NCBI GenBank assembly: GCA_965644295.1
Contig: CBFFRP010000395.1
Span: 62,001-126,000 of the forward strand
From: Paraphysomonas bandaiensis
Lineage: Eukaryota > Chrysophyceae
Reading direction: 5' to 3'
Length of the DNA stretch: 64,000 nt
Shown here: piece by piece, positions 23,794 through 35,040 of the stretch
Layout: the number at the start of each line of letters is the position of its first letter
Numbering within the stretch: position 1 is the stretch's first letter
Translations under genes and position numbers: made by a program
Notes under the pieces: model-generated
Told to the model about the DNA's origin: nothing
What the model saw: the letters and a program-made list of their open reading frames with translations, nothing else
Databases searched by the model: none

Positions 23794-26700
23794 CTACATC
23801 ACAGAAAAAGACCTATCCTGTCTGCTATATCCAAGCTTTGTCGCCGTTTTCTCGCTACCACCAGTTGAAGCTCTACGCAGTCGTGACTTAGATGACGAGA
23901 GAAAAGAATCTATACCACCTCGCGCAGACAAAAACTGACTGTAATTTCCCCTAGGAATTGTCAATATTTCTGAAGAGTCAGGTGTACACGACGAATCAGA
24001 TATATACGTTATAACTTCGTTCGGCATCGAGTCATCCACAGCATTTATATTAATGCTTTGCAACATACCCGATATAAATAGATGTTTTGCATTAGCAAAA
24101 ACCGAGTACGGCACAAAATATACTTCGCCAATAATGGTGGTCTTAATTGATCTAGCAATACCCGCTACAGGTTCAACAGTGACAAAAGGCAGGCCAGTAC
24201 GTGCATTGACGTACATGTAGTACTTGTCGCTTGTGGCTGTAGTGCCTAAATACGACACTCCCTCATTGTCTCTGATAATATTATGATTAAGTTGGTGGCG
24301 TCGCATACTTCCGAAGACAAATATATAGGTCGAAGAACGATTGCTAAGTTCAAATGTCTCATCACCAGTGGATATACCAGGCAATTCAATGTTATCAGTT
24401 CCCTCAGCATCACTCGAACTGCTTTCACTTTCACAGAAACTGTCCCCTGGAACGTGAAATTCTCTGATCGGACTTGAGGGTGATGAAGTATTGCTACTCT
24501 TTGCAAGATGCCTAGAAGAGAGTGGACTTGTCGATGATGCAATAATAGGGCTCGGAGGATTGATATGAGTTGGTACATAATATTCCTCTTCATTTGGATT
24601 TCTATTAATAGTGGGTGAACTATGTCTACGATGTATCACTATATCACTGTTGTCAATATTTGCAGTCGAATGATGAATACGATCTGACTGATTTGAAGAA
24701 GGTATTCCAACGCCACTGGTGTACTTTTGACTATTTTTTTCTAGCCCCTCTAGAATTTTCGCGGTTTGCCTCATTTTCGAAACCAACTGGCGACAGCTCT
24801 CCGGCGAGTCAAGCACAATACTTTCACCTTGTGGGCGGTATAGGACTGCACACTTTGGCTGATCAAAATTAATTGTTACTGTTGTCTCATAATGCTCAAA
24901 CAGAGTCGCGATTTCCTCCAACATGCGTGAGTAGTCTCCATAACTTCTGTCATTCACACAATCGCGGGATTTATCCATCATTCCCACGACATCAAAGAGT
25001 ATATGTGCTGCTTGCACATATAAACCTACAGATTCACTAAATCCGAAGGAATTATGTACTACAGTAGCTAATGTATAAGCTACCACAATCGCCTCTACCC
25101 GGTGATTGGATTGACGGGAAGATGCAGACATATCCATACTGAGAAACCCCTTCAGAGCTTTTTGGTAAAACTTTATTGCAAGTGTGGTATCTCCTGCATA
25201 CTCGTGCAAGTCTCCCAGTTTACTATAAGCACTCCACTTGATAACATTTTTCATGTCAGATGGAGGTAAAGAGCCGGCACTACAATCGAGTGCAGTTTCG
25301 GAGCTACTAGGATGTTCACTAATGATCTTCAAAGCCTTCATAATATACTTCTTTGCTTTCGCACAGTCACCTTTTTTCGTGATTCTGTCGGCCAGTGCAA
25401 CCAACAGAGCCGCGTCGTCCAGTGTACCTTGAACCTTTCGCCGAAGGGTATCTGTGCGCTCCCCAACTTCAACTGAATCTCGACTCTCTAACTTCTTTTT
25501 TTCTTTTACGTCTGCCAAGCGCAATAGGGATATCATTAGTGAGGCATCCGTTTCATCAGAGCACACAGCTCGACGAATTCCAATTGCCTTTTTCAGTACT
25601 TCTTCCGCGCGGGAGTAATTCTCTACTGAGACATATAGGTCTGCCATAAATTCCAACATGTCCGCAGTTGTGTGGTTGAAGTCTCCATAGAGCCGCCGAG
25701 TGATGCGAATGTTCTTGTTCATCATGTGAATTGCATCAGTACGCTTGTCGAGTGCGTGTATGGCCTTGGCAAGTCGGTAATACAAAATTGCGACCCGTGG
25801 GTGGTATGCAGTCGAATGAAACACCTTTCGTCTGTCCATAACCTGCTGTAGTGTGACAACGACATCTTCACCTTTCTTTCCTTTCAATGACTGGATTGAT
25901 GCGAGTAATAACATTGCCTGGTCCAAATAAAAAACAGACTCTGTGTAGTTCTCTGATTGCTTTGAAAACAACTGAATAGACTTCTTGCACATGGACTCCA
26001 TCTCCTTCACCCTTGCCTTCCAGGAATCATCTAGGTCATTATGACCACATCCACCCGCAAACATAGTTGCGGCGATCATATACGAGCTTGTCGCAATATC
26101 CTCCTCGTTTCCAGAAGCCTTCTGAATATCCAGGATACGAGTGCGCGAAGACACTGAATCTTCCGTGAACTCACATGCTTCTGACACCATGGCATGAAGT
26201 GTAAGAGTAGAGCAGAGACTAATGTCAGATTGATCAAACAGTAAAGAATAAATCTCAGACTTCGCCTCGAGTACTCGCTGAGTCCAGGTGTGTACCCACT
26301 GCAGTGGGTCCTGCAATGTCTCATCATCCGACCATATCACCTGATCTGCGTCACGACGAGATAATGCTGAAAACACAACATATAGAATTTTCTCTACGTC
26401 AACAACAGCTGCCAGCTGTATGGGTAAGTCCTTTAAATTATAATCTACTCTTTCAAACTCTTTTTCAAATAAAACAGAATAATTGTTGAGCAGGTCTGAG
26501 AGATTCCAGTTAATACTGCGCAAACAGTACAGAAAAGCATCCCTATGCTGATCGAGACCGAGAGAGACCAAGATCTCTCTGTCGTACATGGCAAAAGCTA
26601 AAAGACTTGTAGCCTCCTCTCTAATATCTTCCCTATGTGTAGCAAGCGTATCCAGAACGTGCATCGACTCCTGTGGTATTAGAAAAGAGTCTTTGGATGA

Positions 26701-27636
26701 GGACACCACAAGAAGAGAGAGGCGTTCAAGCTCGTCAAATACTCCTGACCACTTTTCTTCCATATCTTCGTCCTCTGGAAGAACTGGATCAAAGTGTGTC
26801 ACTACTGACTCCCACAGGAAATGGACTAACTCCATGGGTATAAAAACGTTGAAGGGAAGAGGACTAAGAATCAGGAACATGTGGAGGTTCCTTGGAGACA
26901 AGGATACAACATTCTTGAGAAGAACCATGGGAAGACGACCTCCTGATGTAGTGTTGCAATCAACCCCTAGTAAGAATGCAGACTCAATGAGAGCTTGAAC
27001 TGACAATACGTCATTTCTCTCAGTCATCCCACATATCTCACCGTCGCAAGCTGAGCAATCAAAAATAGAATTTCCGGATGATAACACACTAGATACGTAT
27101 ATTGTATTATCCAGTGCGATGCCACTACGAGTAGTGGCCAAAATAGCCATTCCTAAGGAAGTCAGTGGCTTCAAAAGAGCACAGTTCTCTATACCATCCA
27201 GAACAAGCAAAATATTACATGTAGGTCCCACTATAGACTGTATATCATGTATCCTATTTTCCCAATTCAATCTCATATGTGATTTATTTTTTCCATAATC
27301 AATAAATGAATATTCCATATTATACATTCTACTTAAATCTTTTGCAATAGTCTCTAATAACATATCAAGTGTCCATATAGAGTGATCCCCTTTATTCATA
27401 CATATCCATAATATCCCATCTTTATATTTTTCTTGTATTTGTTGACTATGACATATAAAGGATACTATAGATGTTTTACCAGTAGAAGATATGTCATCTG
27501 ATGTGTTTGATAGTATGATAATGGGTTGAATGTATGTAGATGTAGAAGGGCTGGATAATAGACGATTGAGGATTGTTTGTTCAATATCTGGTCGAGGAAT
27601 GTAATGTGGAGGTGGAGATGGTATAGGAAGATTCAT
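23794..27636 (-). CDS. NB-ARC (STAND) NTPase with TPRs and a GGCT-like C-terminal domain
   Basis: Single exon, 1280 aa from the Met at 27636; an open frame extends 42 codons upstream but into repeat-side sequence. Residues ~20-310 resemble an NB-ARC NTPase. The P-loop is DDISSTGKTS (residues 47-56; GKT intact, leading glycine of Walker A absent), Walker B is ILLVLDGIE (142-150) and the sensor is ILATTRSG (165-172). TPR-like helical pairs follow around 615-700, 745-790 and 820-870 (AIHMMNKNIRITRRLYGD, NYSRAEEVLKKAIGIRR, AIKFYQKALKGF). After a Ser-rich linker, residues ~1104-1175 (YIFVFGSMRRHQLNHNII, then YLGTTATSDKYYMY and IIGEVYFVP) fit the gamma-glutamylcyclotransferase/AIG2 fold. The LDxxE segment expected after GEVY is missing, so catalysis is doubtful. 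It may act as an NLR-like sensor or scaffold; this is inference. Confidence 0.8.
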   Translation of the reverse strand: MNLPIPSPPPHYIPRPDIEQTILNRLLSSPSTSTYIQPIIILSNTSDDISSTGKTSIVSFICHSQQIQEKYKDGILWICMNKGDHSIWTLDMLLETIAKDLSRMYNMEYSFIDYGKNKSHMRLNWENRIHDIQSIVGPTCNILLVLDGIENCALLKPLTSLGMAILATTRSGIALDNTIYVSSVLSSGNSIFDCSACDGEICGMTERNDVLSVQALIESAFLLGVDCNTTSGGRLPMVLLKNVVSLSPRNLHMFLILSPLPFNVFIPMELVHFLWESVVTHFDPVLPEDEDMEEKWSGVFDELERLSLLVVSSSKDSFLIPQESMHVLDTLATHREDIREEATSLLAFAMYDREILVSLGLDQHRDAFLYCLRSINWNLSDLLNNYSVLFEKEFERVDYNLKDLPIQLAAVVDVEKILYVVFSALSRRDADQVIWSDDETLQDPLQWVHTWTQRVLEAKSEIYSLLFDQSDISLCSTLTLHAMVSEACEFTEDSVSSRTRILDIQKASGNEEDIATSSYMIAATMFAGGCGHNDLDDSWKARVKEMESMCKKSIQLFSKQSENYTESVFYLDQAMLLLASIQSLKGKKGEDVVVTLQQVMDRRKVFHSTAYHPRVAILYYRLAKAIHALDKRTDAIHMMNKNIRITRRLYGDFNHTTADMLEFMADLYVSVENYSRAEEVLKKAIGIRRAVCSDETDASLMISLLRLADVKEKKKLESRDSVEVGERTDTLRRKVQGTLDDAALLVALADRITKKGDCAKAKKYIMKALKIISEHPSSSETALDCSAGSLPPSDMKNVIKWSAYSKLGDLHEYAGDTTLAIKFYQKALKGFLSMDMSASSRQSNHRVEAIVVAYTLATVVHNSFGFSESVGLYVQAAHILFDVVGMMDKSRDCVNDRSYGDYSRMLEEIATLFEHYETTVTINFDQPKCAVLYRPQGESIVLDSPESCRQLVSKMRQTAKILEGLEKNSQKYTSGVGIPSSNQSDRIHHSTANIDNSDIVIHRRHSSPTINRNPNEEEYYVPTHINPPSPIIASSTSPLSSRHLAKSSNTSSPSSPIREFHVPGDSFCESESSSSDAEGTDNIELPGISTGDETFELSNRSSTYIFVFGSMRRHQLNHNIIRDNEGVSYLGTTATSDKYYMYVNARTGLPFVTVEPVAGIARSIKTTIIGEVYFVPYSVFANAKHLFISGMLQSININAVDDSMPNEVITYISDSSCTPDSSEILTIPRGNYSQFLSARGGIDSFLSSSKSRLRRASTGGSEKTATKLGYSRQDRSFSVM

Positions 27637-27785
27637 GATGGGATGTGAATCGCACAATATGGCAGATAATGTAAATAATAGTGTGGTGATGTATATATGG
27701 ATGACCCTCAAGATACAACACAGCACAGCATACTGTACCATACACCCATATACACTATACACTATACACTATACACTGGCGATAC

Positions 27786-28194
27786 ACACATACATACATA
27801 CATACATACATACATACATACATACATGCATACATACATACATACATACATACATACATACATACATACATACATACATACATACATACATACATACATA
27901 CATACATACATACATACATACATACATACATACATACATACATACATACATACATACATACATACATACATACATACATACATACATACATACATACATA
28001 CATACATACATACATACATACATACATACATACATACATACATACATACATACATACATACATACATACATACATACATACATACATACATACATACATA
28101 CATACATACATACATACATACATACATACATACATACATACATACATACATACATACATACATACATACATACATACATACATACATACATACA

Positions 28195-28223
<29 letters not shown>
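27786..28223 (-). repeat. (TATG)n tetranucleotide array 4
   Basis: About 108 CATA units on the plus strand (TATG on minus), with one CATG variant near 27825. It occupies the divergent region between the NB-ARC/TPR gene and the membrane protein gene. Confidence 0.97.
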
Positions 28224-28225
<2 letters not shown>

Positions 28226-28415
28226 GCATCTAACGGTAATGTTCTCTGATGTTATGTTGTAGTTTCACTTTACAATCAGATCATCATCATAATCTAACTA
28301 CATACACTGATCTTCTATCTCATTCATCTCTATATTACCATCACATATCATCACAGATATCTATGTATACTACACCATAATCTTCTTATAATTCTATTAA
28401 TCTCGTTTCATTACT

Positions 28416-30008
28416 ATGGAATTTGATGATGTAGCTGATATACAAGATGATGAACCAAATAATTATGCTGATCCTGATGTTGAATTTGAAGAAGAATGTT
28501 GTTTTTGGTTAATGAAATTATTACGTGGAAGAAATTGTGGAAGAAAATTAAAAAGAAGAATATTTAAATATGGTTTAATTAATTTTATTGTGGGATTCTC
28601 GATGGTTACAATAACAACATTTCAAGGTATGAGTATATATATGTAAACTAATAGAAGGATATATGACTGATATAATTAATTTGTATAGATGGAAGTTATG
28701 GTGGATTAAGTTATTTTTCTAGTGCTGAACATGGCTTAACACTTATAAGTTTACAATATTGGTGTAGTATACTTGCCATTATTATCAGTTTTATTCTGTT
28801 TTTTGCTATTAAATACTGGGCAAGTTTAGTCACCAACCGAGATCTTCTTCAAAAGCTCCTGGCATGTTTTATGATGTATGGAACGCTTCAATTCATAATG
28901 ACCCTCTATTGTGTTTGTGTGCTTTTCTTACTCTTCAGAGGGGTTGACTGGGATGTAAGTGCATTACTACTAGTATATTGGTATATATTAGAGCTGATAT
29001 CGTTTCATAGGACGATCCTGTTCCCGAAGAGCTCTTGATAGCTTATGTGTTTTCAGTCATATTTCTGTGTCCGTATGTGGCAACAGTGTTCTATTATGTT
29101 CTCGATGTCTCCTACCTATCGGGTGAGATTGATCTGAGAGCTGATATATCAGAACCCGAAGTCCCAGAGGACACGGTGGATCTCAGTAATGTTATGCTGA
29201 AAGATCTTTGCGGGGCAGTCATTGCCCTCCCTTGCGTGTGTTGCATCCATCTGTCTTCTGTGTGCGACTGTTGGACGACTATTATGAAATTGTTCGAGAG
29301 GGACCCACGATCCTTGGAGGAGGAGGCGGAGAGGCAAGAGATGGAAAAACAACGCAGAGAACGTAGGGGAGCAAATATGCAGCAAGCATTTGCGTCTTTG
29401 ATGTCCCTTGTTAGGTAAACGAAGCACATCGTGTACCTACTTTTGTGCATTAACGTTATTCAATTGCTAGTGTTCCAGGACGACGTAGTCGTACAGTTGT
29501 TCCATCCCAGGAGGAGGAAGATGTGGAGGACGAGGAGAGTGGTCAGGTCCTCTATGGTCTCAGGCAGCCAGTCGAAGATCCCATTCCAGCCCCAAGCCCC
29601 CATTCTCAATCTCCACGTGACGAGTCAAAGGGCGACCTGAACTCAATGGCTGACGGTGGTTCTCGTACGCTGTCTGTCCATCAGTTCAAAGCGCTATGGC
29701 CGGCTCTGAGTGTGGCAGGATCATTCCAATGCAAGCTCCGTTCTGCGCCGAACTTGCAAACACTCACTCAACACCTAAGGAAACAAAACTTTCATATCGT
29801 ATTTGCGGCGAGCCCAACCGACAGAGAGACTGAGGTATCCATTTGCAACATACGTGAGTCACCGGAGGAGGTGTGGTTCATGGCACGGTTCCTGTTCTCG
29901 ACTTCTATGTTTTCAGCTGTAATGAAAGCTCAGGATCAAGATATAGTAGAGAAGCATGTGCGACGATTTGCACTCGCAAGAGTGCTGAAAATCGATACCT
30001 CCGGATAA
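28416..30008 (+). CDS. Multi-pass membrane protein with adaptin-appendage-like C-terminus
   Basis: Four exons (28416-28626, 28689-28954, 29011-29414, 29471-30008), 472 aa, all junctions phase-compatible. The acidic N-terminus (residues 1-30) precedes four or five hydrophobic helices: GLINFIVGFSMVTITTF, YWCSILAIIISFILFFAI, FMMYGTLQFIMTLYCVCVLF, LIAYVFSVIFLCPYVATVF and possibly LCGAVIALPCVCCI. A charged helix (EEEAERQEMEKQRRERR) and a Pro/Ser linker follow. The last ~115 residues (LSVHQFKALWPAL, LTQHLRKQNFHIVF, EEVWFMARFLFS, FALARVLK) resemble the TBP-like platform subdomain of beta-adaptin appendages. That domain normally recruits endocytic adaptors. The combination with membrane helices is unfamiliar to me. 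The domain call is by eye. Confidence 0.72.
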
Positions 30009-30729
30009 CCTGCGTGTTAATATGCACGATCATTTGTATATAGTTTATTGACTGCAATTATATTTTATTAGGTATATAGGCAGTATTATTTGCATATAGA
30101 GATCGACTTCATAGTTGTATTCCTGTTTCGAGGTAATGGAATGTATGTCGTGAAAATACTACTCTCTTCAACTGCTTGCGATCTGCTCATATTATAGAGT
30201 TGTGTTCCATAATTTCAACTTCTTGTGGCTTATTATTTATCGTCATGGGAGTAACGAATATCGTACAAACGTACAAACATTGAATGATTCTGTTGTATGA
30301 TGTGGCACATATTGTGCAATGTGCAATAGCAGTGAATTTAGTATGTGTAAGTTGTAAAGGTTAAATATAGTACAAAGGAAGTAAATTTAGCAACTAATGT
30401 ATGTCTATATCAGAAATTTATGGATATGAGATTGACTGATGAAGATAAGACAAGCAGATATTAATGAGAACAGATGTTACATGAATTTGGTGAAGTGTTT
30501 TGATTGATAATTTTTATTCTTCCTGGAAGCATGTCATATGTTATGTACACCTTAAGGACAGAGAGCGAAAGGTTGCACCTTGGTCCTTGTAGTGACACAC
30601 AAGCAGCTTTCGTAGCGTTAAATTGTAGGATATCATTGCAGTTATTACTTGCTGTTTCAATTTCAATTATTGCAATTCAATAATAGACAATTAATTGATA
30701 AGCAGCCCTGCTATTGATGAGCTAGGGCA
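30009..30729. other. Intergenic, no gene recognised
   Basis: AT-rich 3' flank of the membrane protein gene, up to the palindrome-flanked element. I see no coding or RNA signal. Confidence 0.5.
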
Positions 30730-30749
30730 CATCGGTGGGTCGAATTTAG

Positions 30750-31032
30750 TACCTATAGGTCGCTCGACCTACCTATAGGTCCATCGCAGGTACCTAATAG
30801 GTACCTACCTAATAGGTACCCACCTATAGGCATGCCTAAGGACCCTACCTATAGGTAGGTACCTAGCTGTCACCACCTATAGGTATACCTAGCTACCCTG
30901 CCTATAGGTGATAAGAGTTAGGTACCTACCTATAGGTACCTCAAGCCCCACCTATAGGTATCGCAGGCTTAGGTACTGTCTATAGGTAGTGCTTCTCGCT
31001 GCCTATAGGTATAAGACGAAAGACCTGTAGGT
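30750..31032. repeat. Left TACCTATAGGTA palindrome array
   Basis: About nine copies of CCTATAGG, mostly within TACCTATAGGTA, plus a TCTATAGG variant and two CCTAATAGG variants. Spacing is irregular, about 20-50 bp. The intervening sequence is not repeated, so this looks like a cluster of binding sites and not a simple tandem repeat. Confidence 0.9.
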
Positions 31033-31344
31033 ACCTGAATTCTGAACCTAAAGAGATTTGGCAACGCAGCGGTGAAGAGTATAATGTATCTATTATTATT
31101 AGATTATTTCTATATATGTATATATATACACCATTACTAAACAAGTAGACTGTGCATTCTACAATCAACAATAAGCACGCAATGTTAATAATGTGTCATT
31201 GCCATTATCAGACGAGTTACCAGTGACGTGCTGTAATCAGTACAGGAATTGCTATCACATTCTGAGGAGTCGCTGCTGCCATTCTCATTGTTGGCGTCTG
31301 AATCCAACGCCTGGCTGTGTCGTACTGTAGCATATACTCGTAGT

Positions 31345-31420
31345 ACACTATACCACTGTACTGTGTACTTGTGTACCCCTGTACTGTGTACCTGTGTACC
31401 CCTGTGCTGTGTACTACCGT
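31345..31420 (+). repeat. Short tandem repeat of TGTGTAC units
   Basis: Two and a half copies of a ~23 bp unit, GTACTGTGTACTTGTGTACC with small variants. It lies inside the candidate element, upstream of the decayed gene copy. Confidence 0.7.
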
Positions 31421-31577
31421 ACGAAGGATATCACCACTATCCAACTTCGAGGAACAAGTACCACTATGCTGAAGTGAAGAGGCGAAGTGAGTGAAGTGTG
31501 AGGAAGTGTCTGCGTTAGTATGATTCGGAGAGTATGTGAATATTTGAATTTCAAACATGTGATGCCATCGTGACTCA

Positions 31578-32648
31578 ATGCCACAATTTACTGTGAGATG
31601 CCCGCGAAAACAAACTGCATCTGCTGCGCCTGCAAGAGCTCAGAAACAGCCCTGTCAACAGCGATCCATCGTGAACGACAACTTCGGCGCCGGACAGTCA
31701 GATGCTTCACCTCGAGAAGCCAGGATGCCTCCATATAACTCTTCGTCCAACTCGACAATTTACAAGAGTTTCAAGCACAAGAAAGTCCAGTCCAGGATAT
31801 TGGGCACGGTTCTCACGGCGAATGAGCTTATCATCGGACGCCAGAGCGCCGAAAAACTGTCCACACTTCCACGCTTATCACAAAGAGATGATGTATGAAC
31901 GCCTCTTAGTTTCAGTGGAAGAGCACTTTGACCTACTGATTCAGTTGATTCTGCTGGTGATTTCAAAGGAGGGGGTTGCAACTCAAGCGTCTCATAACAA
32001 GGTAATCCATGTTGTTTTCTCTGCCACATATCTTGAATTATATATAGCATTACATATTATCATATATTGTATACCCTCATATCATCATATACCATCCTTC
32101 TATTATCATATGTATTAATATATCGCACACCGTTATATTATACATATCATATCATTGTATTAGATACCTCTTGTGCATTTTGAACAACCATATCAAATAT
32201 TATGATATCGTATAACATATATCTTATACCATTCATTATTGTATCATTATGTTATATATATATATGTATATCATATCACACAGCACAGCATATCATATAT
32301 ATCGTGCAGCATCACATTTTACAGTGCCCTGTCATCTGCTACTATTATATATTATTGTGAATAACACACTAGTAGGAATTCTTTCTCGTTTCTAAAGAAG
32401 GTGCATTGCAAGCTAATGAAAAATTGTTAGCAAGTGAGGAAGTATCTGCATTTTCGGCGTGCAAGTATATACTGCTCGTATTATTTACTTTTTTCTAATA
32501 TCATTGCAGGTATGTAATGAAGTATATTCGCAAATTGTCGTGCAATTTGAAACCAAGATTAGATGTTGTCACACCAAGTTGTTTTCGGAACAGTCTTCGT
32601 GGGCGACTGTATCATTTGGACGGGAATTAGCCCAAGCATTGGAAAATG
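31578..32648 (+). pseudogene. Decayed tandem copy of the element's orphan gene
   Basis: Matches the intact copy about 1.28 kb downstream through exons 1-3 and both introns. It has a 2-nt deletion near the start and a small deletion at the codons following LSTLP that shifts the frame. A 24-nt deletion removes the FVKLDTGD-equivalent part. One missing base in exon 3 (GAAACCAAG versus GAAGACCAAG) shifts the frame again. Exon 4 is absent. These breaks argue for a pseudogene created by tandem duplication. Confidence 0.75.
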
Positions 32649-32880
32649 GTAAGTATTGTATATACAGTGTTGTATATAAAAACGAGTGCACGATTATAGC
32701 ACACACTTCCTGGACTTCTCTCGAAGTTGACTTCGAAGAAGTGCATCACATAACTACATATATGAAAGAAAGAAGCAAAGAGGCGAAGTGTGAGTATGTG
32801 AATATATTCAGAGAGTATGCGAATATTTGAATTTCAAACATGTGAATTCATGGTGACTTAATGCCACAATTTACTCTGAG

Positions 32881-34433
32881 ATGCCCCTGCGAAAACGAAC
32901 TGCATCTGCTGTGTCTGCGAGGGCACAGAAAAGGCCTTGTCAACAGCAATCCATCGTGGACGACAACTTCGCCGCCGAACAGTCAGATGCTTCACCTCGA
33001 GAAGCCAGGATGCCTCCATGTAACTCTTCGTCCAACTCGACAGTGTACACGACTTTCAGGCATAAGAAAGTCCAGTCCAGGATATTGGCGACGGTTCTCA
33101 CAACGAATGAGCTGTGCATTGGACGCCAGAGCGCCGAAAAACTGTCCACTCTTCCAGGATTCCGTGCTTATCACAAAGAGATGATGTATGAACGTCTCTT
33201 TGTTAAACTGGACACAGGAGATGTGGTTTCAGTGGAAGAGCACTTCGACCTACTGATTCAGCTGATTTTGGTGGTGATTTCAAAGGAGGGGGTTGCAACT
33301 CAAGCTCCTCATAACAAGGTAATCCATGTTGTTTTCTCTGCCACATATCTTGAATCATATAGCATCACATATCATCATATATTGTATACCCTCACATCAT
33401 CAAATACCATCCTACTTTTATCATGTATTAACATATCGTACACCGTTATATTATACATTTCATATCTATCATTGTATTAGATACCTCTTGTGTTTTTTGA
33501 ACAACCATATCAAATATTATGATATCGTATGATATATATCGTATAACATATATTTTATACCATTCATTATTGTATCATTACGTTATATATATATCATATC
33601 ATACAGTACAGCATAATATATATATCGTGCCGCATCGCATTTTACAGTGCCCAGTCATCTGCTACTATTATATTATTATTGTGAATAACACACTAGTAGG
33701 CATTATCTCTCGCTTATAAAGAAGGTGCTTTGCAAGCTGATGAAAAATTGTTAGCAAGTGAGGTGGTGTCTGCATTTTCGGCGTGCAAGTATATACTGCT
33801 CATATTATTTACTTTTTTCTAATATCATTGCAGGTATGTCAAGAAGTATATTCGCAAATTGTCGTGTAATTTGAAGACCAAGATTAGATGTTGTCACGCC
33901 AAGCTGTTCTCCACACAGCCTTTGTGGGCGACTGCATCATTTAGACGGGAATTAGCCGAAGTATTGGAAAATGGTAAGTATTTATTATATTGTGCCAATT
34001 GATGTAATTCTGTTGAAAAGGTATTAGTCCACGAAAGTATCAAGTGGACAACAAGGGGTCATATATGCAGACTGCCATTGAGGCAGTATGCATCATGATT
34101 GGAGCCTACGATTTCGATGAAAATGAAGATCCTGAGGCCTTTATGGACCAGACTAGCATCATGGTTGAGTCAACGGCTCAACAAATGCTTTTAGGTCCTC
34201 CACGAGAAGCATGGACATCTGAAATTTGCTCCAGAGCGACCGACGGTATGAATCCTATTCGGGATTCCCGGCGTGAGCTTGTGATAAGTGACAGTGATTT
34301 GAATTTTTTCAAGAATGAAAGGTTAGTATGGTTCAAACGTTGGGGTATGGTTCAAACGTTGGGGAAGTCGAAGAAGGACGACGACAGTCTGAACAATGAC
34401 GATACTTCCCTGTTAACTTCAGATTGGCGGTGA
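32881..34433 (+). CDS. Orphan protein encoded within the palindrome-flanked element
   Basis: Four exons (32881-33318, 33700-33788, 33834-33973, 34021-34433), 359 aa, all GT-AG with consistent phase. The N-terminus is basic and low in hydrophobics (MPLRKRTASAVSARAQKRP). The middle contains QSRILATVLTTNELCIGRQS and a hydrophobic helix FDLLIQLILVVISKEG. A basic, Cys-containing stretch (KYVKKYIRKLSCNLKTKIRC) leads to LRRELAEVLENGISPRKYQV-like sequence. The C-terminus is acidic (DFDENEDPEAFMDQ, KKDDDSLNNDD). I recognise no family. A site-specific DNA-binding or transposition protein acting on the flanking palindromes is an inference from position only. Intron 1 (381 nt) is AT-rich. Confidence 0.65.
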
Positions 34434-34695
34434 AGGCTTCTGAAGTGCACAATGCTTCTACTTCTTAGCAGGTGATTGGGAGCTAGCTTACGATGTGGTT
34501 CAAATTTGTCGTGGTATGTATTTTGTAGGTTCTAAGTAGTAATTGCCGTTAATTTTTACTTCGAACTATGTTAATGCCGTCTATATTAATTGAATACATA
34601 GTTTGTCTACTCATTCATGATTACAGATCTGCATTGCTTGCTTTTTCTACTTTGCAATATATATATTATACTGTGTTTATTATTGCTAATTATAG

Positions 34696-35040
34696 TACCT
34701 ATAGGTCGTATTGGTATTATATTTTTAGGTAGTACCTATAGGTAGTATTGATACATGTAGGCAGTACCTATAGGTACATTTTAATATAAATAGGGATACC
34801 TATCAGTAGGAAATCTAGAGGTCATAGGTACCACCTATAGGGAGACGAATAGGTACGTGTATTAGGGGGTACCTATAGGTATACTGGGTAGCTATAGGTG
34901 GTACCTATTCGAAAACCTTTAGGTACCACCTATTGCTCAAAAATGTACCTATAGGTAGACAGAGGTACCTAATAGGTACCTTCGATTTTAATTATAAAAG
35001 TACCTATAGGTATACCTATAGGTACGTACCTATAGGTACT
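34696..35040. repeat. Right TACCTATAGGTA palindrome array
   Basis: About nine exact CCTATAGG cores plus GCTATAGG and CCTAATAGG variants, irregularly spaced. Near 35000-35040 three copies are almost back to back. Core and flanks match the left array, although the spacer sequences differ. About 300 bp of unique DNA separate its end from the gamma-adaptin stop codon. Confidence 0.9.

Noticed and set aside
30750-35040. TACCTATAGGTA clusters as telomeric or centromeric repeat
   Set aside because: They are two short, irregularly spaced clusters within single-copy DNA, symmetrical about one gene and inside an inverted repeat, not long tandem arrays.
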